In this document: piece after piece, positions 1 to 9,859 of the stretch
Layout: each line of letters begins with the position of its first letter
Numbering within the stretch: position 1 is the stretch's first letter
From: Chromera velia
Taxonomy: Eukaryota > Sar > Chromeraceae
NCBI GenBank assembly: GCA_018398765.1
Contig: JAHBMJ010000643.1
Coordinates: 22,993 to 43,543, forward strand
Direction of reading: 5' to 3'
Length of the DNA: 20,551 nt
Notes under the pieces: generated by a model
The model's database searches: none
The model's input: only the letters and a program-made list of their open reading frames with translations
Told to the model about the DNA's origin: nothing
Translations under genes and position numbers: made by a program

Positions 1-420
1 GTGTTCAGCTTGCTTCTTCTCCTCTTCCACTGCCAGCTCTCTTGCTACTTGATCTGCGAAGTCTGCAGACGGACAGCGGTCTGGAATCGGTGAGGAGACT
101 GCCACGCTCCCATGAAAGGGAGGTGTCAGGAAAGCCTCCCTTCTCACTCCTGGGTGCTGTTGATGATGGGGGGGCAGAGGTGCTTTTCTTAGCAAACCTC
201 CTGAGGCGCCACCTGATGGGAGCTTATCTGGGTTCACTGCAGAGGGAGTGAGTGTGTGCATCATCTTCTGCTGGCCCAGGGGCTGCTTTTGCCCTCCCTG
301 AGCCTGAGAGTGGTTCTGTACAGCCTCGTACATGAAGGGACCCACAGGCTGTTGCGCAGCTGCCTCAATCGCCTTCCGCTGCCACTCTACCGATGGCTGT
401 GAATCGAATACGACTGCCAT
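1..420 (-). CDS. 5' exons of an unrecognised minus-strand gene, cut by the left edge
   Basis: An ATG at 420-418 in a good context (purine at -3 region, G at +4) opens a hydrophilic frame beginning MAVVFDSQPSVEWQRKAIEA, rich in Gln, Ala and Pro. The frame stays open to a stop just before the edge, but near the end a different frame looks coding (DFADQVARELAVEEEKKQ, acidic and helical). A GT-AG intron reconciles the two: donor CAG|GTGGCG at 212 (or GAG|GTTTGC at 197) and acceptor TCTGCAG ending at 63. Both donors leave one base, which joins the two bases after the acceptor to make GAC (Asp), so the phase is consistent. Exon 1 would be 213-420 and exon 2 1-62, continuing to the left. I do not recognise the family. 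It could be the 3' continuation of the exon chain at 1455-2752, in which case the ATG would be internal. Confidence 0.5.
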   Translation of the reverse strand, partial: MAVVFDSQPSVEWQRKAIEAAAQQPVGPFMYEAVQNHSQAQGGQKQPLGQQKMMHTLTPSAVNPDKLPSGGASGGLLRKAPLPPHHQQHPGVRREAFLTPPFHGSVAVSSPIPDRCPSADFADQVARELAVEEEKKQAEH

Positions 421-904
421 GATGGATCCAGTCGGCCAAAGAAAGCAAGTCTGGGGGTACTTTTGTGTCTGTGGTCTTGGAGTCTTCTATCCTACGAAGG
501 GCGCAGGCAATTGCAAGCCAGGATACGCGTTGCCTAAACTGGCAGCAAAAGAACTGGGCAGAGGAAATTTTCAAACAGGAACGCACTCAACGCAAAGGAA
601 TGAATGTTTAGCCACCTTTCCTGTTGTCGTACAGATAAGAGAGACCATTGAGCCTTTAGGTGCCGTTGTTGTTGATGAGGGTGGCATCGATCCACCATGA
701 AAACCCGTTGCCCCATACCCCCTGCCCCTGTGAAAAACGGTGGAAAAGCGTGTGGCTAATTTGAAGGTCTACTGATCGATCCCGCACCTCCTCTCGACCT
801 CGCAGGCCATGCACCCAAGCAGCCCCCTCCTGCAACGCGTCCAGGCAGCACGCAGCGACCAGTCCCGCCCTTCTCCGCCCTGCACACGGAGCGTTCATCT
901 GGAA

Positions 905-1020
905 TACACACACATGCACACGCACACACACAGAAAGAGACAAGAGGGAGTGAGAAACAAAAAAAGGATGGCATATGCATGTGCACACACACATACACAC
1001 AGAGAGAGAGAGAGAGAAAC
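905..1020. repeat. (CA)n and (GA)n microsatellite cluster
   Basis: Interrupted CA tracts at 905-931 and 983-1000 are followed directly by a GA tract at about 1001-1016 and further CA-rich sequence. It is a compound dinucleotide repeat with no coding evidence. Confidence 0.85.
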
Positions 1021-1253
1021 ACAAAAACACAAACACACGCATGCTCTGTATGTATTGCTGTACCATCAACAGTCCACGACACATCGAGGCGAGCCGCGGA
1101 GAAACGTCCCTGCATGTTCCCTCACGGGAACAATTAAGCCATCCCGGCACCCACCCAGCCCCTTCTCTCCCTCTTGCAGCACATCCAGACAGTTTGCCAC
1201 AACTTGCTGCTCTGCATGCAGGCCATACAGAACCGCACAGAACGTCAGGCAGA

Positions 1254-1257
1254 TACA

Positions 1258-1300
<43 letters not shown>
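1254..1300. repeat. (CA)n microsatellite
   Basis: Nearly pure CA dinucleotide repeat of about 23 units with single interruptions (ATA, GCA). Confidence 0.9.
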
Positions 1301-1454
1301 CGATGCACAAACAAACAAATGCGCCACTCTGTGTGTGCGGATGCATGGAGTGAGTGAAAAAAATCAACACAAAACTAAGAAGAAAGAGGGCTTGCACAGA
1401 CAAGAGAGCGACTGGACCATCTTACCCCCTTCTCCCCCCCTGCTTGAAGTGTAC

Positions 1455-2752
1455 ATGCGATGTTGTTTTTTGGGCTCAGGGTCGGTCCCTTGGATGTCAG
1501 CCTCGATCTCTGCCGGAGAATCTTCGCAGGTTGGCGACGAACGTGAGTCTGTCGAGTCCTCAAAGAAAGAGAGCCAGGTGACGGCAGCACTGAGCCTCCG
1601 TGTAATCGTCGGAGCGAGAGGGGCGGGGCCAATGCTGGCTGCTTGAGGTTGACCGCACGCCAGTGAAGATGTCTGACTCGGCTCCTGCACATGCAGGGAG
1701 CGCAAGAGTAGGGAGAGGTGGGAAAGGAGGCATGCAGAAACGCAGCGGGGAAAAGAAAAAAAGGGAATCAAAGGGGGACTCTTCAAATAGAGGCACACAC
1801 ATGCAGACAAAAGAGTGCAAAATCGATCAAGAGTGCACTCAACATCATCATGCCTTGCTGCGTGTCAACCAGGAGAGACGGTTACAATAAAGAATGGAAC
1901 AGCTACAAAGCCCTCCCCAGAGAATGCCTCTTCGTACCTGCTCTGTCGTTTTTGATCTCGGGGTCTGTACCGTGGATGACATTGTCATCCACCATCTCTT
2001 CGAGCAAGTGCTGTTGCCCTGCCTGTGCTGGCAGGCTTGCAACACGAAAGAGCACTGCCAGCCTTGATGAAAGTTTGTCCGCACGCTGCAACCTCTGCTT
2101 CTGTTTGTTGACTACAACGATCGGCTCCGTCTTCCCACGCTTCAACTGTCTGTGTGTGCTCGAGCAAAAATTGGCTGCGGGGTCCAGCACAAGCTCCACG
2201 CACATGCATCGCTGCATGCAGGTCGAGGCGGCATTCCCCAATGAGAACCCACAAACTTGAGGACAAGCTCATCCCGTTTGCAACAAGAAAAGAACGCAGA
2301 ACACAAAGACGTGGTAGAGAAAGGCCGGCGCGTAGGAACGTGTGTAGGTGAAGAAAAGGAAAGGTCTGGGAGAAGGGCTGCAGGGGAAGAAAATTCAAAG
2401 AGAATCATGACATGATGGACGAAGAGGAAGGAGGCTCGAGAAGGGACTGACCCCTTCGTTCTTCTTTTTCGGAGAAAGTTACAATCCATACATGCAGGAA
2501 AAAGCCCCTGAATGCTCAGAGCGTACCTGTGTTCCTTTTTATTGGTCGAGCACATTTCCACCATCACCTCCACGAGCAAGCTCTGTCCCCAGTTGGCTTG
2601 TTGACATTCCTTCCACACAACCAAAAAAGGAGCTTCGGAAGGTCTTGGAAACTCCTCCTGTACTCTTTTCACCAGACCAAAGCGGGAGCCCTGCATGACG
2701 AAAGTGTACACTTCTGTAGGGAGTCCATGCACATTCTTCTGAAGCCACAAAC
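1455..2752 (-). CDS. Three linked exons of an unrecognised minus-strand gene with a repeated GTDPE motif
   Basis: Three open segments join in phase on the minus strand. Exon a, 2752-2527, follows acceptor CTCAACAG and ends at donor CAG|GTACGC; it encodes a mixed segment containing TEVYTFVMQGSRFGLVKRVQ and FLVVWKECQQANWGQSLL. Exon b, 2149-1938, follows acceptor CACACAG and ends at CAG|GTACGA; it is basic, then acidic, and ends MVDDNVIHGTDPEIKNDRA. Exon c, 1548-1455, follows a pyrimidine-rich stretch and CGACAG and ends at CAT|GTACAC; it carries AEIEADIQGTDPEPKK. The leftover bases complete Arg at the a/b join and Asp at b/c. Exons b and c share I-(H/Q)-G-T-D-P-E-x-K with several third-position differences, which argues for selection on this frame. 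No ATG is visible upstream of exon a in frame, so the true start lies further upstream. I do not recognise a known domain. The joins need transcript support. Confidence 0.5.
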
Positions 2753-3607
2753 CTGTTGAGGAGCGGCTGGTCGGTCGTGGTCGATCAAGCAACTCGACAT
2801 TCAATCAGTCAACCAGAAAGTCGCTCACTCACCCCAAGTGCCGGCCGCTGGTGTTCTCATCGAATCTTTTCGTTGCCGCGCCCTTAATTCCCACCTTTTG
2901 AAGAATCGAATGAAAAGAAAAGGAAAGAACGCAGGAGCCGGAACAAGGAACGGCCACCTCTGTTTTGCCTGTTATGCCCTCTGTCAGAGTCAATTGACGA
3001 AAGGAGCTTGCAATATGATGGCCGGATGAATCCAGGCTTCACATTGAATTTCCGGAAAACATTCATATGCGTGCTTCCATCCATCCGCAATCCGACCGAC
3101 TGACCGCACGACCGACCGACCGACCGACCTTGTCTCCTCCATGCATTTGCAGGTTCCCGCAGCCGCATGTGCATGCATTCAAGTTGAAATCTGCAACAGC
3201 AACGGAAGAAACAGAAGGGATTTTTGTTGACTGCGATTCGACGTGGCCACGAGTTTGTTCAAGGATCACGTCTCCCTCCAACTTTCCGATCACTCAACAT
3301 GCCTTCACGAATATATAAGAATGTGCGTGCGTAGAGCAGTTCCTTGACACTCTTTTGAAAGGTATGGCACGCAACATTTGGACAAGGAGCTTTTCTCATT
3401 CCTGAGGCGGAAAAGGCGTGTCAGATGGTATTGTCGTGGAGCGCTGTCCCATGTTCACACGAGGAAAGAAAAGGAAAGCGGAGTTGGGAAGCAAGGAAAA
3501 AGCGGAGGAGACAAAAGCAAAAGCTGCGTGGATAAAACAGCGACTGCAGAGGAATGAAAGAAAGTCGTATATGCTTCTGCAGCTGCAAAAGTAGAAACAC
3601 CACTCAC
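2753..3607. other. Probable intron or intergenic DNA
   Basis: No exon is supported here. Open frames around 2990-3290 largely translate a GACC tetranucleotide repeat. Several CTGCAG and TGCATGCA words occur (about 3143 and 3171), and 3400-3600 read on the minus strand is pyrimidine-rich with repeated TGCAG, like an intron 3' end. Confidence 0.4.
3097..3128. repeat. (GACC)n microsatellite
   Basis: Tetranucleotide repeat of the GACC/GACT type, about seven imperfect units. It accounts for the apparent Ser-Val-Gly-Arg repeats in minus-strand open frames over it. Confidence 0.85.
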
Positions 3608-3790
3608 TCAGAATGATCAATGCACCCCACCACTGTGGTCGACTGTTGTTTCATGCAGATGCCCTCGTGCAGTGCTGTCTCTCGCAGGTTCCTCAAATCA
3701 TCCTGCCGTCCAAAAAGGACTCTCGAAGGCCGTCTATGGCCAACCTCACTCGTTCTTTCTGAGTCTTGCGTATCGTATCACTAAGACTTT
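3608..3790 (-). CDS. Candidate exon pair encoding a coiled-coil-like segment
   Basis: On the minus strand a charged frame SLSDTIRKTQKER runs to a donor CGA|GTGAGG. A second frame, DDLRNLRETALHEGICMKQQ, starts after GGCAG at 3702 and ends at the strong donor GA|GTGAGT (exon end 3608). Removing the 47 nt between them (3703-3749, GT...AG) joins the frames in phase 0 and gives a continuous charged, helix-prone segment. The 5' boundary, near 3790, is not resolved. No family is recognised. The alternative is that one of the two frames is a chance open frame, because the first also reads on to a stop within about 20 codons. Confidence 0.35.
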
Positions 3791-4488
3791 GTGCGGGGGC
3801 AGGAGAGTGCAAGAACACCAGTGGCATATGCAAAGAGACTGGACGACGCGCTACGTGCATGAACTGCATGTTGTTTTCCTTTGCGGAGGGAAAGTTGGCT
3901 CCGTCCGACAGGAAATGCGTAGAAGAAGCAGGGAAAAAAGTTCGTCGTTTTCGAGACCTCATTCTGAGGTAGATCCAAAATTTGGTGGCAGACTCGATCG
4001 AAGCTCATGCATTGTTTCGGAGTCTTGTCCTACTGTTGCCTCCGTGTGAAATTGGTTCTGGCGTCGATCGTTGTTCTGGTCGGCCTTATGTCAGCCTTAT
4101 ACAATGTTTTTTCTTTTCCGCGCGGCCGCGCGCGCGGGGCGCGCGGCCCGCGGGTCCATGCACAATGGGCCACAGTCTCAAAAGGCTCTGGCCCGTTAAG
4201 CACTGAGGATTTGAAGATGATTCGAAGAGCATGCAGTTGCATGACCAACACCAAGTCCTTTACAGCACCAAAAGGTCTTGTATATGCACTTCTTCGTGCT
4301 TCGATAAACAAAGGGGAAGGTCTTCGGGAGTCCTTGTTGCGTTAGTCTTGGATTTCCTGACTCAAGGGGCATTAATTTGGAGACGGCACACACTCCAAAG
4401 CAGTTACATTCTTCTTTCTCTCTGAGTGTCTCCCGCTTTGTTGACAAAAAATATGTCCCGATCCGTACCTAGGCTCGAGAGCTCTCAC
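3791..4488. other. Unresolved stretch with one weak minus-strand coding candidate
   Basis: The only coding-like signal is a minus-strand frame around 4155-4311 containing YTRPFGAVKDLVLVMQLHAL. It lacks clear splice sites on both sides, so I do not call it an exon. A GC-only palindrome lies at 4118-4154. The rest shows nothing I can name. Confidence 0.25.
4118..4154. repeat. GC-only imperfect palindrome
   Basis: Thirty-seven bases made only of G and C, with arms (CGCGGCCGCGCGC against GCGCGCGGCCCGCG) that pair with one unpaired base. It sits in DNA of ordinary composition. It may form a stable hairpin or alternating CG structure. Confidence 0.75.
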
Positions 4489-4658
4489 CCAGGTATGACC
4501 TTCTTCTTTTCTTCCTGCAGCTGAACAAAGGGGTTTGCGCCAGACTCTCCTTCTGATCTTTCTTTCTGAGGGTCGAAGTTTCCCGTCTCCCATTCCGTAC
4601 TCAATGTTATTCTCCATGGTTGCAGCAGAAGGGCACCTACAGGGCGCTGGAGCAGAAT
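4489..4658 (-). CDS. Candidate minus-strand exon
   Basis: After an acceptor TCTGGGTAG, the minus strand is open for 56 codons and ends at the good donor CTGG|GTGAGAG at 4488. The predicted segment is acidic and basic mixed, with TEWETGNFDPQKERSEGE followed by FVQLQEEKKKVIPG. The N-F-D-P-Q-K string is loosely similar to the GTDPExK motif of the exons at 1938-2149 and 1455-1548. An overlapping frame starts at ATG 4618 (MENNIEYGMGDGK), so the frame choice is not certain. The function is unknown. Confidence 0.35.
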
Positions 4659-4842
4659 CTACCCAGACGAGCGACAACGTGCTCTGTGCGCTGTTCGGAC
4701 ACGCTCGCCCGAGTGCGGAGGTGCGTTGGTGTCTGCTCAAAAATCAATGGGGTCCTTAATTCTCCGTCTCGTTTAGCTGCGATCGTATCAAAACCTCTTG
4801 TTGTCGCTTTTTGATGCCCATTGTTACTTTCAAATCACATAC

Positions 4843-5062
4843 CTGACTGCCTTCTGCAGATGATATCGGGGATTGCATCAGAGAGAAGCGGCTTTGGGTT
4901 GGCCTGGGTTCTCCTGGAGTTCATCAAAACGGTCAGCTGGAAAGTGAGACGGACACTGCCTAGTTCAATAGATGGACCCGTGCTTGGATCCGATTGCAGT
5001 CCATGCTTTTGCAATGAACTTAAATCTTTACAAAAGCTCAAAACGTTCTGTCTGCACAAACG
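4843..5062 (-). CDS. Candidate minus-strand exon
   Basis: The segment is bounded by acceptor TCCCTGCAG and donor CAG|GTATGT, and is open for 73 codons on the minus strand. It contains LQKHGLQSDPSTGPSIELGS followed by VRLTFQLTVLMNSRRTQ. The plus strand over the same bases is also open from 4821 to 5132, which weakens the strand call. I prefer minus because both splice sites are good and the neighbouring candidates are on that strand. The function is unknown. Confidence 0.35.
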
Positions 5063-5136
5063 CTGCAGGGACGCTCCCAGTTGCCTTTTGAGAGCTTTGG
5101 CCTATCCGGTAGGTTCGGGGGGTGAGGTTTGATCTT

Positions 5137-5547
5137 TCAGTTTCTCCTTTCGCAAACTTTCTGCCCACTAAAGTGCTTTTGTGGAGTCAAGGCAGGCTCT
5201 GAACTTTTTGTGCCATTCTCTGCATGTGTGAGTTTTTCATTCTCGTTTTGCATGTCCTCGAATCCGTTCGTCCTCCAAGCACATTTCTGTTTTGCTTGTT
5301 TTTTCGCCCAGTTGACAGTTTTCTTCCCATTCCCTGTCAACTTCAATTCCGTAGATTCCGCCTTAAAAACGTCTCCGATCTGCTGCCTTCCCTTGCAACT
5401 CTCATCGCGTCCCTGTGAGTGCATGAATTGAAGGTCTTTCTCTGCTTCTTCCGTGCCCCCAACGGTTTTCTCTGCTTCCCCTGTCTCCAGGTTTCTCCCT
5501 CGGTGCACCAAAGCTGCGATGCCTCCTCTCTGCCCTTCCCTGGGGCC
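5137..5547 (-). CDS. Candidate minus-strand exon, Lys/Glu-rich
   Basis: Starting right after the acceptor GAATTGCAG, the minus strand is open for about 136 codons to a TGA at 5139-5137. The product is very hydrophilic (Lys, Glu, Gln, Asn) and has no hydrophobic core, for example NLETGEAEKTVGGTEEAEKD and NGKKTVNWAKKQAKQK. That composition suits a disordered region, or a non-coding frame over purine-rich DNA. It may be the upstream exon of the same minus-strand gene, with a donor before the stop that I could not fix, or a terminal exon of a separate gene. Confidence 0.35.
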   Translation of the reverse strand, partial: GPREGQRGGIAALVHRGRNLETGEAEKTVGGTEEAEKDLQFMHSQGRDESCKGRQQIGDVFKAESTELKLTGNGKKTVNWAKKQAKQKCAWRTNGFEDMQNENEKLTHAENGTKSSEPALTPQKHFSGQKVCERRN

Positions 5548-5593
5548 CTGCAATTCTCCAAACGCTCACCTTAGGTCAGTGGAGTGAATGACA

Positions 5594-5655
5594 ATCCCTT
5601 TTCGCTTTCTGTCTTTGTCTTGTGACCATCCCTTTTCGCTGTCTGTCTTTGTCTC
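5594..5655. repeat. 34-bp tandem duplication
   Basis: The unit beginning ATCCCTTTTCGCT occurs at 5594 and again at 5628 with a single mismatch over 27 bases. It is a recent short tandem duplication in pyrimidine-rich DNA. Confidence 0.8.
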
Positions 5656-6060
5656 TCTGCAAATTTGCTGAAAGAAGGTCCAAGGGAGCGTATTTGTAAC
5701 CTCTGCTTTCGTGGTTGTCGAAGAAGGAAGGAATTCTCAAAGAAGACAATGACCACAGACAGAAAGAAAGAGACGCTCTGCATGCAGATGCAGCCACCAA
5801 CGAAAATGCCGACGTGCTTGTCGAAACGTATCCGTCGTCGCTTCCGCTTTTCGTGCTGTCACTCTCTTCCCTGCAGGTCCTCATGTCTGCAAGGATGCCT
5901 GCCTGCCGGTCCTTCTCGATTTCCTTCTGCGCCTGAAAACGGAAGAGAGATTAGGGCGGCAGGCAATCTGTCTGAAGACTCTCAATCTCTCCAGTCAGTC
6001 AGCTCTGTTTCTGTTCATTTGCCTATCTGTGCTTTTTGGAGAAGAAAGAAGCACGTACAG

Positions 6061-6062
6061 TC

Positions 6063-6115
<53 letters not shown>
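6061..6115. repeat. (TC)n(TG)n compound microsatellite
   Basis: About 20 TC units change directly into about seven TG units. Confidence 0.95.
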
Positions 6116-6322
6116 ATTGCCACGCAGTTTCAAGAAAAAGGAATTCACACAGCAGTCTGTCTCTCCGTCTGAAAAGGGAGAGTGATGCAGTATTTCTGTT
6201 CGACTGCCTGTCCTTCCCTGCTGGGGGTTCTGCTCGAGTATCTTATGGGATGCTGGCATGCCGAAAAAAACCCTGCAGGAATCTGCCGAGATGAGAAAGA
6301 GCAGGAACGAACACATAGGAAC

Positions 6323-6348
6323 GTCTCTCTCTCTCTCTCTCTCTCTCG
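6323..6348. repeat. (TC)n microsatellite
   Basis: Pure TC dinucleotide repeat of about 13 units. Confidence 0.95.
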
Positions 6349-7140
6349 TCTAAGGGGTTGTCTGGATAGGTCACGAACACCAGTCCCGCCCTACCCCACA
6401 AAACTCCTTTCGTGCTTGAACTTCCCCCCCCTTCCTCTTTCCCTCTCCTTTCTGCAGAGTGCGATCTAGACGACAGAGTTGATGTGATGTTTCCCCTCTT
6501 CCCCCTCTCTGTGGAACATCTGGACTTGAGTGGTCGGTCAGACAGACAGATGTCAGGGAGAGAGGCAGAGTGTCATTGAGGCAGGGTATCGACTGAACGA
6601 GAGGAGAAGAAGGGCACAGCCTGCCATTCATCCTCCCCTCCCCACACCATTGCGGTGTCTGGAGCCCCTACGAAGCGGGATCAACAAAGGAGCAGACAAG
6701 AAGTGAGACAGATGGAAGGAAGTAAAGAAGGATAGATAGAAAATGAAATAGAAGAAAAATGAAGAAAGACAAAGAGAGCAAGAGACGGAGAAATGGAAAA
6801 GGAAAGAGTCAGCAATAGTGTTGCAGGGAGGGAGGAAGAAGAAGAGGAAGGTCCACGGAGACCAGACAAGAGGGCAAAAGAGGGCAATGCAGAACCGTGG
6901 TAAAACACGAACGATACAGAAGAAAAGTCTCCCACCCTCACGGAGAAATCGGGGAGAAGAAAAATTCTCTGGATCCAAGACGATGCATCATACAGGTGTA
7001 GTTTCCCTGCAGGCAAATCAGGAAGCTAGGAAGAAACGTCGCGAGATAAAGGAAAAGAAACAAAATTCAATCGATCGATCCATCACAGAGAAAGACAAAG
7101 AAAAAACACGCACCGAATGAAACAAACATTTAACGAGAAC

Positions 7141-7176
7141 TGAGTGAGTGAGTAAGTGAGTGAGTGAGTGAGTGAG
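7141..7176. repeat. (GAGT)n microsatellite
   Basis: About nine units of the tetranucleotide TGAG, one altered to TAAG, about 115 bp upstream of the LRR start codon. Confidence 0.95.
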
Positions 7177-7292
7177 GGCAAGAGCCGATGTGTTTGTCTG
7201 ACCTTTTTGTTCAACCTTACCACTCATTCCAGGCACACATTCCCCTTTCTTGCTGCGTGCATCATGCAGGCAATCGATTCCAGGCTCCCACA

Positions 7293-9638
7293 ATGAAGAT
7301 CCTGAGCTCTGTGATCACACACGATCTGCTCTCGAACATTCTGAGTCTGGACCTGAGTGACAACCCCCTCGGCCCCTCGGGGGTGAAGACGATTGCAAAG
7401 GCCCTCTCGTCTTCGACGAAGACACTCCCCCTGCAGTCCCTTAAACTGGCCAGAGTAAAGGCCAAAGCGGAGGGGATGGAAGCATTAGCAAAAGCACTGA
7501 AAGCAAAGAAGACAACCTCTCTGCAGACCCTCGACCTTGCAGAGAACGAGATGAGGCCGCCAGGGTTGAAGCACTTGGTATCTGCAATCAACGCAGAGGC
7601 ACTGCCTCACTTGCGGTTGTTGATCCTGAAGAAGAATGCACTGTCCCTTGTGACACCAGGGCAATTGGAGAGAGACTTCACATCGATTATCGATCTTCTT
7701 TCAACCTGTGCGTTACAAGAAATAGAGGAGATGAACTTGAGCGAGAACGAATTGTTTGGTCCAATTTTGGGGGTGGGGGCATCTGCTGCGGCCGTTGCAG
7801 TTCCGGGGCGTTTCCCCAACTTGCAACGTCTGAATATGAAAGGCACAATGTTGACCTCTCAGCAGTTGGCAGCATTTGCAACAGCATTAGGGGTAGAGGG
7901 GGCACCGTCTCTTGAAGAGCTTATTCTCCCTTGGGGAAGGTCTGAGGAGACCCCAGAGGGTGTGGTGGCTCTCGCGAATACCATTTGTTCTGGGCATTTG
8001 TCTCGGTTGACGACCTTTATGGTCAAGCGAATCGATAGATATCATGTCACAGGAGAGGGTTTTGCGGCTCTCTGTCGCAGTCTGGCATCAGGAAAAACGC
8101 CCCTGCTGCAGACCCTCGATCTCGAGACTGTGTCAAATGACGCTGCAGGGTGTGTAGGGGGACTAGCACAGGCTATGCGGGAACGAAGGTTGCCGTCTCT
8201 GGAAAATTTCCGTCTTGATATTGCAGGAGACAACACAGATGGGAGCGTGCTAGCAGAAGTAGGCGAGGCCCTTGGGGGTGGTGGGTGTCCGTTGATTCAA
8301 AAACTAAACTTGCAATGGGAGGAAACTGGGGACATGGGGCTGAGGGCACTTGCCGTGGGGTTGGGGGGTGGGAATCTGTCGTCACTTCGGGATCTGTCTC
8401 TTGAAATTGAGTGTGGGGGGGAAGGTGACGGGAGTGGATTTGTGACTTTAGGAAAGGTTTTGAGCACCGGAAAGTTGAAATCTCTGCGCAGAGTGTCGCT
8501 TTCTTTGGGTAGCGATGCGAACGTTTGTTCTTTTTGCGAAGGTTTTTCTCAAGGAGGGGGGCTGAGTCCACCCGTGCAGGTAGAGATCGAAATAGCTGCG
8601 TCGGGCATGGCTAATCCCGCTGTAAGTGCACTTGCAGACGTGATTCGTGCGGGTAAACTATCGGGGTTGCGGAGACTGTATCTTGATATTTTTGTCGGGT
8701 ACAACCAGCTGGGGCAAGTGGGGGGGGAAAGGTTTGGAGAGGCCCTTGCGAGTGCGCAGGCAAAGTTGGTGTGTCTAACGGACCTACAACTGGACTTGTA
8801 GGGACAGTTGGTGGTAGCGCCTGGGGGTGGATTGGAACGCGATCCTGGGGGGGTGGGGGGAATTTTTGAGGGTCTCGCCAGAGGTCCGAGCTGTCTGCCT
8901 GCCCTGAGATCTCTCAGTGGTTCCAGGAGGGATGCGGTGTCAACTGAGGGGGTGTTGTCACTCTCCACCCTGCTCACTAGGGGGAGATTTCCTGCGCTCA
9001 GAGATCTGAACGTAAACATAGCCAGGGTAGGCCAAGAGGGCATGCAAGCATTCGCTGCCGCTTTGTCTTCTCCGGCTGCTTCTGTGCTGCGAAAGCTTGA
9101 GCTAGGCTTCAGCCAAGCAACTGATGCCGGCAATGCCATGCAGATTTCCATGCTGGCTGTTGCACTGAGCTCTGGGAACCTCAGCCGACTAGAGGAGCTG
9201 TGTGTCTCCGCCCTCGAGAGAGTGGCAGACGCCCGCACTCTGTTTGTCGGTCTTGGTAGCGGGAAATTGTCTTCGCTTCACACTCTTCATGTGCGTCGGA
9301 GCCGGTTGGGGCCAGAGGGTGGCAGTGCCCTTTCAGAGGCAGTTGTTGCAGAGAAGCTGCCTTCCCTAAAGAGACTAGATGTGAGCGGGGGAAAAATGAC
9401 GGATGGGGGCGTGAGGGCCCTCTCAGAGGCCTGGATGAATCGAACTCCCCCCCCTCTGCAGTGTGTCAATTTGAGCGATAACTCACTAACTGGTGCGATT
9501 ACAAGTGCTCTTTTGGCGCTTTTTGGATCGAGGCAGCTGACCGCTCTGCACAATCTGAATCTTTCAAGCAATGCCGAGTTTGACAACGAATCCAAAGGGT
9601 TGCTCTCTGCTGCGTTTGCTGACATCGTTGAACTGTGA
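7293..9638 (+). CDS. Leucine-rich-repeat protein (ribonuclease-inhibitor-like), frame broken by one TAG
   Basis: From the ATG at 7293 the plus strand encodes about 24 repeats of 28-35 residues. They carry the pattern LxxLxL...N/G...G...L...L, as in SLDLSDNPLGPSGVKTIAKA, LQTLDLAENEMRPPGLKHL and CVNLSDNSLTGAITSALLAL. This matches the RI-type LRR family (NLRC3/RNI-like), whose members form curved binding scaffolds; no catalytic domain, signal peptide or membrane segment is visible. A TAG at 8799-8801, inside repeat 16 (LTDLQLDL-stop-GQLVV), is the only interruption. The same frame continues with eight further repeats to TGA at 9636-9638. An in-frame ATG at 7188 exists, but ATCATGCAG at 7261-7269 is a good 3' splice site, so 7293 may be the first Met of a 3' exon. 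The gene is intron-free after 7293. It could be a recent pseudogene, a readthrough gene, or two products. Confidence 0.8.
8799..8801 (+). other. In-frame TAG within LRR repeat 16
   Basis: The codon before is TTG and the next codons are GGA CAG TTG. Repeat periodicity continues across the stop with no gap. A single C-to-T change from CAG (Gln) or a G-to-A change from TGG (Trp) would create it. Confidence 0.9.
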
Positions 9639-9859
9639 TGCGCGCTTTGCACCACATGGCCCTGCATTATGTAGGTATATGACTATATACATAACTACTA
9701 GTGACGACGTTTGATTTATGAAAATGAAAAATCATTTTGATTTCAAGTCAGGCTTAGTAAGCTAGAAATAGCATGATTGATATATGTGATGTTAATTAGA
9801 AATATTTTCGAAATATTATGGTATAAAAATCTGATTTATAAGAAACTTTGACTCTGACT

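Larger units (their letters stand above)
421..1454. other. Non-coding stretch, intron or 5' flank
   Basis: I see no convincing coding exon here on either strand. The long open frames in this stretch translate CA/TG dinucleotide repeats into His-Thr or Cys-Val runs and are artefacts. The region lies between the ATG at 420 and the exon ending at 1455, so it is either a long intron or the upstream region of the leftmost gene. It contains one TGCATGCAG word at about 1212. Confidence 0.5.
5656..7187. other. Low-complexity region without a supported gene
   Basis: 5656-6050 contains a hydrophilic plus-strand open frame (from 5715, KKEGILKEDNDHRQKERDAL) that could be an exon but has no clear donor. 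6600-7160 is strongly purine-rich on the plus strand (GAA/GGA runs), so its open frames are compositional. Pyrimidine tracts ending in CTGCAG at about 5871 and 6455 resemble 3' splice sites, so 5' exons or introns of the LRR gene may lie here. Confidence 0.4.

Noticed and set aside
809..1646. Long plus- and minus-strand open frames with His-Thr or Cys-Val runs
   Set aside because: They are translations of CA/TG microsatellites, and no splice sites or conserved segments support them.
2990..3293. Minus-strand frames with Ser-Val-Gly-Arg repeats
   Set aside because: Produced by the GACC tetranucleotide repeat.
4821..5132. Plus-strand 103-codon frame opposite the candidate exon 4843-5062
   Set aside because: It could be real, but it lacks a donor site before its stop and the minus-strand alternative has both splice sites. 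Left as an ambiguity in that entry.
905..7176. CRISPR-like regularly spaced repeats
   Set aside because: The repeats are contiguous microsatellites without spacers, in eukaryotic DNA.
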